Shown here: one piece after another, positions 50,742 through 62,084 of the stretch
Layout: each line of letters opens with the position of its first letter
Position numbering within the stretch: the first letter of the stretch is position 1
Assembly (NCBI RefSeq): GCF_049898325.1
Contig: NZ_JAFCXL010000003.1
Location: forward strand, 213,105 to 277,104
Source of the DNA: JAFCUW01 sp049898325
GTDB lineage: Bacteria > Pseudomonadota > Gammaproteobacteria > Burkholderiales > Burkholderiaceae_D
Length of the DNA stretch: 64,000 bases
Reading direction: 5' to 3'
Notes under the pieces: model-generated
Told to the model about the DNA's origin: nothing
The model's database searches: none
The model's input: the letters and a program-made list of their open reading frames with translations, nothing else
Made by a program: the position numbers and the translations under genes

Positions 50742-51923
50742 TTGCCGCCATTTTTTTCTGGCCCTGCCGTCCCCGCCATCCTGGCGCTTGCCGACGGCAC
50801 GATCTTTAAAGGGATCGCCATCGGCGCTGCCGGCCACACCACCGGTGAGGTGGTTTTCAATACCGCCATGACCGGCTATCAGGAAATCCTGACCGATCCC
50901 AGCTACACCCGCCAGATCGTCACCCTGACCTATCCCCACGTGGGCAACTACGGCATCAATGCCGAAGATGTCGAAGGGTCGAAAGTGCACGCCGCCGGCC
51001 TGATCATTCGTGACCTGCCCCTGCTGGCCTCGAACTTCCGCTCCACCCAATCGCTGTCGGACTACCTGAAGGCGGAAAACATCGTCGCCATCGCCGGCAT
51101 CGATACCCGCAAGCTGACCCGCCTGCTGCGCGAGAAGGGCGCCCAGAGCGGCGCCATCCTCACCGGCACCCAGGGCAACGAGCCGTCGGTGGCGCAGGCG
51201 CTCGACCTGGCCCGCTCCTTCCCCGGCCTGGCCGGCATGGACCTGGCCAAGGTGGTCTCGACCAAGGCTGCCTACGAGTGGACCGAGACCGAATGGGTGC
51301 TGGGCGAGGGCTACGGCAAGCAGGACGCGCCGCAGTACCACGTGGTGGCGTTCGACTACGGCGTCAAGCGCAACATCCTGCGCATGCTGGCCCAGCGCGG
51401 CTGCCGCATCACGGTGCTGCCCGCACAGGCGAGCGCCGCCGACGCGCTGGCCCTGAACCCGGACGGCATCTTCCTCGCCAACGGTCCGGGCGACCCGCAA
51501 CCGTGCGACTACGCCATCGCCGCCACGGCCGAACTGATCGAACGGGGCATCCCCACCTTCGGCATTTGCCTGGGCCACCAGATCATGGCGCTGGCCTCCG
51601 GCGCGACCACCCTGAAGATGAAGTTCGGCCACCACGGCGCCAATCACCCGGTGCAGGACCTCGACTCGAAACAGGTGCTGATCACCTCGCAAAACCACGG
51701 TTTCGCCGTTGACGCGGCCACCCTGCCAGCGAACTGCCGCGTGACCCACGTGTCGCTGTTCGACGGCTCGCTGCAGGGCTTTGCCCGCACCGACAAGCCG
51801 GCGTTCTGCTTCCAGGGCCACCCTGAAGCCTCGCCCGGCCCGACCGACGTCGCCTACCTGTTTGACCGCTTCATCAGCCTGATGCAAGCGGCGGGTAAAG
51901 AACAAAAGCACGAGAGTAAATAA
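50742..51923 (+). CDS. carA: carbamoyl-phosphate synthase small subunit
   Basis: Glutaminase subunit of 393 residues supplying ammonia to CarB for arginine and pyrimidine synthesis. The nucleophile is Cys276 in FGICLGHQ, with the His/Glu pair in GHPEASPGP. The start is TTG 50742, fixed by AGGAG (50731-50735) 6 nt upstream; the first internal Met is far into the conserved domain. Directly followed by carB. Confidence 0.95.
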   Translation: MPPFFSGPAVPAILALADGTIFKGIAIGAAGHTTGEVVFNTAMTGYQEILTDPSYTRQIVTLTYPHVGNYGINAEDVEGSKVHAAGLIIRDLPLLASNFRSTQSLSDYLKAENIVAIAGIDTRKLTRLLREKGAQSGAILTGTQGNEPSVAQALDLARSFPGLAGMDLAKVVSTKAAYEWTETEWVLGEGYGKQDAPQYHVVAFDYGVKRNILRMLAQRGCRITVLPAQASAADALALNPDGIFLANGPGDPQPCDYAIAATAELIERGIPTFGICLGHQIMALASGATTLKMKFGHHGANHPVQDLDSKQVLITSQNHGFAVDAATLPANCRVTHVSLFDGSLQGFARTDKPAFCFQGHPEASPGPTDVAYLFDRFISLMQAAGKEQKHESK

Positions 51924-51924
51924 T

Positions 51925-54900
51925 ATGCCAAAGCGTAGTGACATTAAAAGCATCCTGATCATTGGCGCCGGCCCGATCATCATCGGCCAGGCCTGCGAAT
52001 TCGATTACTCCGGGGCGCAAGCCTGCAAGGCGCTGCGCGAAGAAGGCTACAAAGTCATCCTCGTCAACAGCAACCCGGCCACCATCATGACGGACCCGGA
52101 GATGGCCGATGTCACCTACATCGAGCCGATCACCTGGAAGGTCGTCGAGAGCATCATCGCCAAGGAGCGTCCCGACGCCATCCTGCCCACCATGGGCGGC
52201 CAGACGGCGCTCAATTGCGCGCTCGACCTGCACAACAACGGCATCCTCGCCAAGTACAACGTCGAACTGATCGGCGCTTCGCCCGAAGCGATCGACAAGG
52301 CCGAGGACCGCTCCAAGTTCAAGCAGGCGATGACGAAGATCGGCCTCGGTTCGGCCCGCAGCGGCGTCGCTCACAACATGGAAGAATCATGGGTGGTGCA
52401 GCGCGAGATGGGTTTTCCGACCATCATCCGGCCCTCGTTCACCATGGGCGGCACCGGCGGCGGCATCGCCTACAACGAAGAAGAATTCGAGACCATCTGC
52501 AAGCGCGGCCTGGAAGCGTCGCCCACCACCGAACTGCTGATTGAAGAATCGCTGATCGGCTGGAAAGAGTACGAGATGGAAGTGGTGCGCGACAAGGCGG
52601 ACAACTGCATCATCATCTGCTCGATCGAAAACCTCGATCCGATGGGCGTGCACACGGGCGACTCGATCACGGTCGCGCCGGCGCAAACGCTGACGGACAA
52701 GGAATACCAGATCATGCGCAACGCCTCGCTGGCGGTGCTGCGCGAGATCGGCGTCGACACGGGCGGCTCGAACGTGCAGTTCGCCATCAATCCCGAAGAC
52801 GGTCGCATGATCGTCATCGAGATGAATCCGCGGGTGTCGCGCTCGTCCGCGCTGGCGTCGAAAGCGACGGGCTTCCCGATCGCCAAGATCGCTGCAAAGC
52901 TGGCCGTGGGCTTCACCCTCGACGAGCTGCGCAACGAGATCACGGGCGGCGCCACGCCGGCCAGCTTCGAGCCGGCCATCGATTACGTCGTGGTGAAAAT
53001 CCCCCGCTTCACGTTTGAAAAATTCCCCACCGCCGACCAGCACCTGACGACCCAAATGAAGTCGGTGGGCGAAGTGATGGCGATCGGCCGCACCTTCCAG
53101 GAGTCGTTCCAGAAGGCCCTGCGCGGGCTGGAAGTGGGCGTCGATGGCCTGAACGAAAAAACCCGCGACCGCGAGACGATCGAAGAAGAGCTGGGCGAGC
53201 CGGGACCGGAACGCATCTGGTACGTGGGCGACGCCTTCGCCCAGGGCTTCACGCTCGAGGAAGTGCACGCGCTGACCCACATCGATCCGTGGTTCCTGGT
53301 GCAGATCAAGGAAATCGTCGACATCGAACTGTGGCTGGACAACCAGCAGCTCGACGCGCTCGACAAGCCCATGCTCTACAAGTTGAAGCAGAAGGGCTTT
53401 TCGGACCGCCGCCTGGCCTTCCTGCTGCACGTGACCGACACCGCCGTGCGCGAACGCCGCCACAGCATGGGCATCCGCCCCGTCTATAAACGGGTCGACA
53501 CCTGCGCCGCCGAATTTGCCACCAACACGGCGTATATGTACTCGACCTACGAGGAAGAGTGCGAATCGAAGCCGACCGACCGCAAGAAGATCATGGTGCT
53601 CGGCGGTGGTCCGAACCGCATCGGCCAGGGTATCGAATTCGACTACTGCTGCGTGCACGCGGCGCTGGCGATGCGCGAAGACGGCTACGAGACCATCATG
53701 GTCAACTGTAATCCCGAGACCGTTTCGACCGACTACGACACCTCCGACCGCCTGTATTTCGAGTCGCTCACGCTGGAAGACGTGCTCGAAATCGTCGCCC
53801 TCGAAAAGCCGGTGGGCGTGATCGTCCAGTACGGCGGCCAGACCCCCTTGAAGCTGGCGCTGGACCTCGAGCGCAACGGCGTGCCCATCATCGGCACCTC
53901 GCCCGACATGATCGATGCGGCCGAAGACCGCGAGCGCTTCCAGCAACTGCTGCAAACGCTGGGCCTGCGCCAGCCGCCCAACCGCACCGCGCGCACCGAG
54001 CCGGAAGCGCTGGAGCTGGCCAAGGAAATCGGCTATCCGCTGGTGGTGCGTCCTTCGTACGTGCTCGGTGGCCGGGCCATGGAAATCGTCCACGAACAAC
54101 GCGACCTCGAGCGCTACATGCGCGAAGCGGTCAAGGTGTCGCACGATTCGCCGGTGCTGCTCGACCGCTTCCTCAACGACGCCATCGAGTGCGACGTCGA
54201 CTGCATCTCCGACGGCGAGACCACCTTCATCGGCGGCGTGATGGAACACATCGAACAGGCGGGCGTGCACTCGGGCGACTCGGCCTGCTCGCTGCCACCG
54301 TATTCGCTGTCGCAGGCGACCATCGATGAACTCAAGCGCCAGACCGCCCTGATGGCCAAGGGCCTCAATGTCATCGGCCTGATGAACGTGCAGTTCGCGA
54401 TTCAGAAACACGAGGTCGACGGCGTGATGGTCGACACCGTGTTCGTGCTCGAAGTGAACCCGCGCGCCTCGCGCACCGTGCCCTTCGTGTCGAAAGCGAC
54501 CGGCCTGCAACTGGCGAAGATCGCGGCGCGCTGCATGGTCGGGCAAACCCTGGCGCAGCAGGGCATCACCAAGGAGGTGGTGCCGCCGTTCTTCAGCGTC
54601 AAGGAAGCGGTGTTCCCGTTCGTCAAATTCCCCGGTGTCGACACCATTCTCGGCCCCGAGATGAAGTCGACCGGTGAAGTGATGGGCGTTGGCATGACGT
54701 TCGGCGAAGCGTTCGTCAAGTCGCAGCTGGGCGCCGGCGTCAAGCTGCCCGAATCGGGCAAGGTGTTCCTGTCGGTGAAGGCGTCCGACAAGCCGCGTAC
54801 CGTGGCGGTGGCGCGCAACCTGGTCGAGCGGGGCTTCCAGCTGGTGGCCACCAAGGGCACCGCGGCCGTCATCGCCGCCGCCGGCATTCCCGTCAGCGCC

Positions 54901-55155
54901 GTCAACAAGGTGCTCGAGGGGCGTCCGCACATCGTCGACATGATCAAGAATCACGAGATCGCCATGGTGGTCAACACGGTCGAGGAAAAGCGCAGCGCCA
55001 TCGTCGATTCGCGCGCCATCCGTACCTCGGCGCTGCACGCCCGCGTGGTCACCTACACCACCATCGCCGGCGCGGAAGCGGCCGTCGAGGGCATGCGCCA
55101 CCTGAACGAGTTGCACGTCTACGATTTACAAGGTCTGCATAAAACCTTAAACTAG
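51925..55155 (+). CDS. carB: carbamoyl-phosphate synthase large subunit
   Basis: A 1076-residue enzyme with two homologous ATP-grasp halves. The start PKRSDIKSILIIGAGPIIIG and the second-half GGGPNRIGQGIEFDYCCVHA mark the two synthetase units; the C-terminal MGS-like regulatory domain (about 940-1076) follows. It is 1 nt after carA. The 909-codon antisense frame over it is a shadow. Confidence 0.97.
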   Translation: MPKRSDIKSILIIGAGPIIIGQACEFDYSGAQACKALREEGYKVILVNSNPATIMTDPEMADVTYIEPITWKVVESIIAKERPDAILPTMGGQTALNCALDLHNNGILAKYNVELIGASPEAIDKAEDRSKFKQAMTKIGLGSARSGVAHNMEESWVVQREMGFPTIIRPSFTMGGTGGGIAYNEEEFETICKRGLEASPTTELLIEESLIGWKEYEMEVVRDKADNCIIICSIENLDPMGVHTGDSITVAPAQTLTDKEYQIMRNASLAVLREIGVDTGGSNVQFAINPEDGRMIVIEMNPRVSRSSALASKATGFPIAKIAAKLAVGFTLDELRNEITGGATPASFEPAIDYVVVKIPRFTFEKFPTADQHLTTQMKSVGEVMAIGRTFQESFQKALRGLEVGVDGLNEKTRDRETIEEELGEPGPERIWYVGDAFAQGFTLEEVHALTHIDPWFLVQIKEIVDIELWLDNQQLDALDKPMLYKLKQKGFSDRRLAFLLHVTDTAVRERRHSMGIRPVYKRVDTCAAEFATNTAYMYSTYEEECESKPTDRKKIMVLGGGPNRIGQGIEFDYCCVHAALAMREDGYETIMVNCNPETVSTDYDTSDRLYFESLTLEDVLEIVALEKPVGVIVQYGGQTPLKLALDLERNGVPIIGTSPDMIDAAEDRERFQQLLQTLGLRQPPNRTARTEPEALELAKEIGYPLVVRPSYVLGGRAMEIVHEQRDLERYMREAVKVSHDSPVLLDRFLNDAIECDVDCISDGETTFIGGVMEHIEQAGVHSGDSACSLPPYSLSQATIDELKRQTALMAKGLNVIGLMNVQFAIQKHEVDGVMVDTVFVLEVNPRASRTVPFVSKATGLQLAKIAARCMVGQTLAQQGITKEVVPPFFSVKEAVFPFVKFPGVDTILGPEMKSTGEVMGVGMTFGEAFVKSQLGAGVKLPESGKVFLSVKASDKPRTVAVARNLVERGFQLVATKGTAAVIAAAGIPVSAVNKVLEGRPHIVDMIKNHEIAMVVNTVEEKRSAIVDSRAIRTSALHARVVTYTTIAGAEAAVEGMRHLNELHVYDLQGLHKTLN

Positions 55156-55199
55156 GCCGCATGCGGTAGTCCTAAGCTATACTCCTGCTGTACCTCTTG

Positions 55200-55249
55200 A
55201 CCACAGAGTTCGCGCGATTTGCGTCGTGCGCCTCTGTGGTTTTCATTTT
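55200..55249 (+). terminator. terminator or attenuator between carB and greA
   Basis: ACCACAGAG (55200-55208) pairs with CTCTGTGGT (55232-55240), with an inner GC stem, followed by TTTCATTTT. It either ends carAB or limits read-through into greA. Confidence 0.7.
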
Positions 55250-55286
55250 GGGTCACGCCACTCCTCACACCATAGAAGCACACACC

Positions 55287-55766
55287 ATGAACACATCCGT
55301 TCCATTGACCAAATTTGGCGCTGAACTTCTCAAGGAAGAACTGCATCAACTGAAAACCAAAGAGCGCCGCATCGTCATCGACGCCATCTCCGAGGCGCGC
55401 TCGCACGGGGATCTGTCCGAAAACGCCGAGTACGACGCCGCCAAGGAGCGCCAGGCCTTCGTCGAAGGGCGCATCGCCGAACTCGAAGGTAAACTGGGCG
55501 CCGCCCAGATCATCGATCCGGTCACCCTCGACGCCGAAGGGCGCGTGGTGTTTGCCGCCACGGTCGATCTGGAAGACCTGGAAAACGGCCAGAAAGTGAC
55601 CTACCAGATCGTCGGCATGGACGAAGCGGACCTGAAGCTGTCGAAGGTGTCGGTGACCTCGCCGATCGCCCGCGCCCTGATCGGCAAGTACGCCGGCGAC
55701 GTCGTCGAAGTGCAGGCGCCGTCGGGCCCGCGCGAGTACGAAATTCTCGAAGTCAAATACATCTGA
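55287..55766 (+). CDS. greA: transcription elongation factor GreA
   Basis: A 159-residue factor that rescues backtracked RNA polymerase by stimulating transcript cleavage. N-terminal coiled coil with the acidic tip SHGDLSENAEYDAAKE, then the FKBP-like domain ending SGPREYEILEVKYI. ATG 55287 matches the family start; the frame extends to 55197 through the terminator and is rejected. Confidence 0.95.
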   Translation: MNTSVPLTKFGAELLKEELHQLKTKERRIVIDAISEARSHGDLSENAEYDAAKERQAFVEGRIAELEGKLGAAQIIDPVTLDAEGRVVFAATVDLEDLENGQKVTYQIVGMDEADLKLSKVSVTSPIARALIGKYAGDVVEVQAPSGPREYEILEVKYI

Positions 55767-55771
55767 TCCGC

Positions 55772-56221
55772 ATGGCCCGGCTATTGTCACCCCTGCGCCT
55801 GCTGGTGGCCGCCCTGTGGGCCGGCAGCCTGTGGACGATCGGCTACGTGGTGGCGCCCACGCTGTTCCTGTCCTTGCACGACAACGTGCTGGCCGGGACC
55901 ATCGTCGGCTTCCTGCTGCGCAGCCAGGCGTGGCTGGCAATCGCCTGCGCGCTGCTGCTGTTCGTGTTGGTGGGGCGGGGTGAGCTGGCCCCGGCCCGGC
56001 GCAAGTCGGTCCTGTCGATCGTCGGCGCGATGCTCGCCTGCGCCTTGGTGATCTACCTGGGCTTGCAGCCGGTGATGGCGCAGTTGAAGCTCGACGCCGG
56101 CGCGGCCGGCCTGGCCGGCACGCCGCAGGGGCGCAGTTTCGGCATGCTGCATGGCCTGTCGCAGCTGTTCTATCTGGTCGAGAGCGTGCTGGCGGGGGCG
56201 CTGCTGCTCAAGCTGCGCTGA
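55772..56221 (+). CDS. DUF4149 domain membrane protein
   Basis: A 149-residue inner-membrane protein with four helices (about 8-30, 42-66, 78-98, 124-147) matching DUF4149. Function unknown. It is 5 nt after greA and probably co-transcribed, the usual arrangement in betaproteobacteria. Confidence 0.85.
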   Translation: MARLLSPLRLLVAALWAGSLWTIGYVVAPTLFLSLHDNVLAGTIVGFLLRSQAWLAIACALLLFVLVGRGELAPARRKSVLSIVGAMLACALVIYLGLQPVMAQLKLDAGAAGLAGTPQGRSFGMLHGLSQLFYLVESVLAGALLLKLR

Positions 56222-56256
56222 AAAAAAGCCCTGCGCCGCGGTGAGCGGGGCAGGGC
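56221..56256 (-). terminator. intrinsic terminator of yhbY
   Basis: GCCCTGC (56228-56234) pairs with GCAGGGC (56250-56256); on the minus strand seven Ts follow (56221-56227). It lies 27 nt after the yhbY stop and can also end the DUF4149 transcript. Confidence 0.85.
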
Positions 56257-56283
56257 AGACGGTCAGAGGACGCTGGCGTTCGA

Positions 56284-56754
56284 TTAGCGACCGAGGGCGC
56301 CTTTTTTCGGGCTGGTCTGGCGCGGCTTGGCGCGCTTGATGGTGCCGCCTTCGGTGACCCGTTCATTTCCTTTGATCATGACCTTGGTGACGCTGGGGCG
56401 CTTGGTGCCGCTGGCGCTGGCCTTGACGATGGTCACTTCGCGCATGCCTTTGCCGGCCTTGCTCGAGCGTTCCTTGAGCGCTTCGACTTTCGGGCGGTAC
56501 ACCACCAGCAGCTTGCCGATGTGCTGGACGGGGTGGGCGCCCAGGTCGGTGGTGATTTGCTCGTACATGGCCACGCGCGCTTCGCGGTCATCGCCGGCGA
56601 CGCGGATCTTGATCAGGCCATGGGAGTCCAGGCTGGCCGAGATTTCCTTCAAGACGGATTCGGTCAGACCCGACTCGCCGATCATGACGACTGGCTTGAG
56701 CCCGTGGGCTTCGGCGCGCAGTTCGCTGCGCTCGGCGGGGGTAAGTTTTTGCAT
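56284..56754 (-). CDS. yhbY: YhbY/CRS1 RNA-binding protein with C-terminal extension
   Basis: A ribosome-assembly-associated RNA-binding protein. The CRM domain is at about 1-95: LTPAERSELRAEAHGLKPVVMIGESGLTE and IKIRVAGDD, then a lysine/arginine-rich tail of about 60 residues absent from the 97-residue E. coli protein. ATG 56754 is preferred; TTG 56766 would add four residues. It is divergent from rlmE, 50 nt apart. Confidence 0.9.
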   Translation of the reverse strand: MQKLTPAERSELRAEAHGLKPVVMIGESGLTESVLKEISASLDSHGLIKIRVAGDDREARVAMYEQITTDLGAHPVQHIGKLLVVYRPKVEALKERSSKAGKGMREVTIVKASASGTKRPSVTKVMIKGNERVTEGGTIKRAKPRQTSPKKGALGR

Positions 56755-56804
56755 ATTTTTGGACAAACCTTAGTTAAACCTTTTAAAAGCAGTATTCTAC
56801 GCGA

Positions 56805-57503
56805 ATGAAGAAGAAAAAATTAAACAAGAATTGGTTGCATGACCATATCAACGACCCTTACGTCAAGTTGGCGCAAAAAGAGGGTTACCGCGCGCGCGCG
56901 GCGTTCAAGCTCAAAGAGATCGACGAAACGGAAAAACTGATCAAGCCCGGCCAGGTCATCGTCGACCTGGGCAGCACTCCCGGCAGCTGGAGCCAGTACG
57001 TGCGCCGCAAGCTGTCGGGCAAGGAAGGGGGCGGCATTGATGGCACCATGATCGGCCTGGATATGCTGCCGATGGAGCCCATCGCCGACGTCCATTTCAT
57101 CCTGGGCGACTTCCGCGAAGGCCGCGTGCTGCGCGAACTGGCCGTGATCCTGGCCGGGCGCCAGGTCGACGTGGTGCTGTCGGACATGGCGCCGAACCTG
57201 TCGGGCATACCCACCGCCGACTCGGCGCGCATGGAACACCTGATCGACCTGGCCATCGAATTTTCGCAACTGCACCTCAAGCCCAGTGGTGCGCTGGTCG
57301 TTAAATGTTTCAAGGACATGGGTTTTTCGCAAATCGTTGAAAAATTCCGCGCCGAGTTCAAGGTCGTCAAGCAGGTCAAGCCAAAGGCGAGTCGCGATAA
57401 ATCGTCGGAAATTTTCCTCGTTGGCAAGGGCTTGAAGAATCCTGGCGTGCAAACCCGGGTGGAAGAGGAAGAAATTGATCTGATGGATCAATCGCGCTCT
57501 TGA
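56805..57503 (+). CDS. rlmE: 23S rRNA (uridine(2552)-2'-O)-methyltransferase
   Basis: A 232-residue FtsJ-family enzyme that methylates U2552. The SAM site is VDLGSTPGSWSQY and the catalytic K-D-K-E set is seen in RAAFKLKEID, VLSDMAPNLSG, VVKCFKDMG and SSEIFLV. The acidic tail (VEEEEIDLMD) is extra. TATTCT is 6 nt before the ATG and there is no SD, a leaderless pattern. ftsH follows. Confidence 0.95.
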   Translation: MKKKKLNKNWLHDHINDPYVKLAQKEGYRARAAFKLKEIDETEKLIKPGQVIVDLGSTPGSWSQYVRRKLSGKEGGGIDGTMIGLDMLPMEPIADVHFILGDFREGRVLRELAVILAGRQVDVVLSDMAPNLSGIPTADSARMEHLIDLAIEFSQLHLKPSGALVVKCFKDMGFSQIVEKFRAEFKVVKQVKPKASRDKSSEIFLVGKGLKNPGVQTRVEEEEIDLMDQSRS

Positions 57504-57701
57504 TTTTTGCCCGCGCTGGCCGCACATCTGCCAAAGTTCCGGTGTTTACGCAGTGCCAGGCAGGGTCCCGGCAGCCGGAGCGGTTGATTTGAGTGGTTTT
57601 TTATGCGGTCGCTGGGGCGTGCGTGGCATGGCCCGGCTATTGCGAGTAAAATCGGTGTACTACACTTGGGTACAGGATGCGTCAGCATCGAAGGAGTTTT
57701 C

Positions 57702-59591
<1,890 letters not shown>

Positions 59592-59625
59592 TGGTTGCTG
59601 GCGCGTCAATGAGCGCTTGAAGTTG

Positions 59626-59652
59626 AAAAGGCATCCTCGGGTGCCTTTTTTT
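59626..59652 (+). terminator. intrinsic terminator of ftsH
   Basis: AAGGCATCC-TCG-GGTGCCTT forms a stem with one G-U pair, followed by seven Ts. It lies 35 nt after the ftsH stop. Confidence 0.85.
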
Positions 59653-59697
59653 CATTCGAGCATGCCCCTGGCAGTTTTCATCCCGGTGTAAATTACG

Positions 59698-60561
59698 ATG
59701 CGACATTTTTTGCAATGCGGCCGCTTTGGCTATTCCCTCGGTGCGGACGCCGGCACGGGCGGCGATGCCGCCTCGGCGCTGGTGATGGGCATACTCAACG
59801 TCACCCCGGACTCGTTCTCCGATGGCGGGCGCTTCCAGTCGCTCGAGTTTGCCATCTCGCGCGCCGAAGAGATGGTGGCCGACGGCGCCGACATGATCGA
59901 CATCGGCGGCGAGTCGACCCGTCCCGGGTCGGCGCCCGTGTCGGTGGAAGAAGAATTGCAGCGAGTAATGCCAGCCCTGTACGCCTTGCGGGGCCTGGGC
60001 AAACCTTTGTCGGTGGACACGTTGAAGCCGGCGGTGATGCGCGAGGCGGTCATCGCCGGCGCCGACATGATCAACGACGTCAACGGATTTCGCGCGCCCG
60101 GCGCCATCGACGCCGTGCGGGACAGCGACTGCGGCCTGTGCATCATGCATATGGTGGCAACGCCCGCCACCATGCAGCAGCAGGCGCAGTACACCGACGT
60201 CGTCGCCGAGGTAATCGACTTCCTGGCGGGGCGCATCGAAGCTTTGACCCGGGCGGGAATTGCCCGTAACAGATTGTGTATCGACCCCGGCTTTGGTTTT
60301 GGCAAAACCGTGGCCCATAATGTGGCCTTGCTAAGAAACATAGGCCGCATCGAACGGGAGCTGGACTTGCCCGTACTGGCTGGGCTGTCGCGCAAATCGA
60401 TGATTGGCGCCATCACCGGCCGTCCCGTCGAGCAGCGCCTGGCCGGCAGCCTGGCCGGCGCATTGGCTGCGGTGGCGCAGGGCGCGGCCCTGATTCGCGT
60501 TCATGATGTGTCTGAGACCGTCGATGCCCTGAAAGTGTGGCAGCAGGCGGGCACCCAATAA
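59698..60561 (+). CDS. folP: dihydropteroate synthase
   Basis: Joins p-aminobenzoate to the pterin in folate synthesis; target of sulphonamides. A 287-residue TIM barrel with MGILNVTPDSFSDGG, DIGGESTRPGSAPVS, DPGFGFGKT and LAGLSRKS motifs. The start ATG has a TAAATT just upstream and no SD. It is followed by glmM after 22 nt. Confidence 0.95.
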   Translation: MRHFLQCGRFGYSLGADAGTGGDAASALVMGILNVTPDSFSDGGRFQSLEFAISRAEEMVADGADMIDIGGESTRPGSAPVSVEEELQRVMPALYALRGLGKPLSVDTLKPAVMREAVIAGADMINDVNGFRAPGAIDAVRDSDCGLCIMHMVATPATMQQQAQYTDVVAEVIDFLAGRIEALTRAGIARNRLCIDPGFGFGKTVAHNVALLRNIGRIERELDLPVLAGLSRKSMIGAITGRPVEQRLAGSLAGALAAVAQGAALIRVHDVSETVDALKVWQQAGTQ

Positions 60562-60583
60562 CTGACGAAGAGAAGAGAACAAT

Positions 60584-61933
60584 ATGGGACGTAAATATTT
60601 TGGTACCGATGGCATCCGTGGCCTGGTTGGCGTCGCGCCGATCACCCCTGACTTCGTCATGCGCCTGGGCTACGCCGCCGGCAAGGTACTGGCCAAGAGC
60701 CCGCCCGCGGGCGGCCGTCCGACGGTGCTGATCGGCAAGGACACCCGCATCTCCGGCTACATGCTGGAAGCGGCGCTGGAATCGGGCTTTGCCGCCGCCG
60801 GCGTCGACGTGATGCTGGCCGGTCCCATGCCGACCCCGGCCATTGCTTACCTCACGCGTGCGCTGCGCCTGGCGGCCGGCGTGGTCATTTCCGCGTCGCA
60901 CAACCCGTTTCAGGACAACGGCATCAAATTCTTTTCCGAGCACGGCACCAAGTTGCCGGACCAGGTCGAGGCGGAGATCGAGGCGGCCATCGACTTGCCG
61001 ATGGAGTGCGTGCCTCCCCAGCGCCTGGGCCGCGCCAAGCGCCTGTTCGACGCCCAGGGCCGCTACATTGAATTTTGCAAGGGCACCTTCCCGAACGAGC
61101 TCGACCTGCACGGCATGAAGATCGTCGTCGACTGCGCCCACGGCGCCGCCTACCACATCGCGCCGCCCGTGTTTCACGAACTGGGCGCCGAGGTGATCGC
61201 CATTGGTGCCAGCCCGGACGGTTTCAATATCAACGCCGGCTTTGGCGCCACCGCCCCGGCAGCGCTGGCCGCTGCCGTTGTCGAGCACAAGGCCGACCTG
61301 GGCATCGCCCTCGATGGCGACGCCGACCGCCTGATCATGTGCGACGCGACCGGCCGGATCTACAACGGTGACGAGTTGCTGTACGTGATGGTGCTGGACC
61401 GCCTGGCGACGGGGCCGGTGGCCGGCGCCGTGGGTACATTGATGACGAACATGGCGCTGGAAGTCAAATTCAAGCAGTTGGGCGTGGGCTTTGCACGTGC
61501 CAAGGTGGGCGACCGCTATGTGCTGGAAGTGATGAGAGAGAAGGGCTGGCTGTTCGGCGGCGAAGGGTCCGGCCACCTGCTGGCCCTGGACAAGCACTCC
61601 ACCGGCGACGGCATCGTGTCTGCCTTGCAAGTGCTGTCGGCCTTGAAACGCTGCGGCAAGTCGCTCGCCGAATGCTGCGCCGACCTGGTACTGTTCCCGC
61701 AGACCCTGATCAACGTCAAGGTGCCGGCCGGCTTCGACTGGACCAAGAATCCGAACATGGTTGCCGAAAAAGAGGCGGTCGAACGCGAACTGGGCGACAC
61801 CGGCCGGGTGCTGATCCGCGCCTCCGGCACGGAGCCTTTGATCCGCGTGATGGTGGAAGCGAAGGACAAGACCGTGGCCCACAGCCTGGCGCGGCGCATC
61901 GCCGATCACGTCCCGACACCCTTGGCCGCGTGA
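60584..61933 (+). CDS. glmM: phosphoglucosamine mutase
   Basis: A 449-residue enzyme converting glucosamine-6-phosphate to the 1-phosphate for UDP-GlcNAc. The phosphoserine is in VISASHNPFQ (Ser105), the metal loop is ALDGDADRL, the sugar loop GGEGSGHLL and the phosphate-binding loop RASGTEPLIRV. Follows folP, the usual order. Confidence 0.96.
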   Translation: MGRKYFGTDGIRGLVGVAPITPDFVMRLGYAAGKVLAKSPPAGGRPTVLIGKDTRISGYMLEAALESGFAAAGVDVMLAGPMPTPAIAYLTRALRLAAGVVISASHNPFQDNGIKFFSEHGTKLPDQVEAEIEAAIDLPMECVPPQRLGRAKRLFDAQGRYIEFCKGTFPNELDLHGMKIVVDCAHGAAYHIAPPVFHELGAEVIAIGASPDGFNINAGFGATAPAALAAAVVEHKADLGIALDGDADRLIMCDATGRIYNGDELLYVMVLDRLATGPVAGAVGTLMTNMALEVKFKQLGVGFARAKVGDRYVLEVMREKGWLFGGEGSGHLLALDKHSTGDGIVSALQVLSALKRCGKSLAECCADLVLFPQTLINVKVPAGFDWTKNPNMVAEKEAVERELGDTGRVLIRASGTEPLIRVMVEAKDKTVAHSLARRIADHVPTPLAA

Positions 61934-61959
61934 GTTCGGCTGAAGATGCGGCTGTCGCA

Positions 61960-61988
61960 TTGACGATGGCCCGTCTTCCCGCTATAAT
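61960..61988 (+). promoter_or_regulatory. promoter of tRNA-Pro
   Basis: TTGACG (61960-61965) and a perfect TATAAT (61983-61988) are 17 nt apart, 8 nt upstream of the mature tRNA end. Confidence 0.85.
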
Positions 61989-61996
61989 ATTGTTTT

Positions 61997-62073
61997 CGGA
62001 GTGTGGCGCAGTCCGGTAGCGCACCTGGTTTGGGACCAGGGGGTCCAAGGTTCGAATCCTTGTACTCCGACCA
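61997..62073 (+). tRNA. tRNA-Pro (anticodon TGG)
   Basis: A 77-nt cloverleaf with acceptor stem CGGAGTG/TACTCCG, anticodon stem CCTGG/CCAGG with loop TTTGGGA (anticodon TGG), T-loop GGTTCGAATCC and an encoded CCA. Confidence 0.96.
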
Positions 62074-62084
62074 AAGTTTCAAGG

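Noticed and set aside
52387..55116. 909-codon open frame antisense to carB
   Set aside because: Composition of a shadow frame; carB on the other strand is certain.
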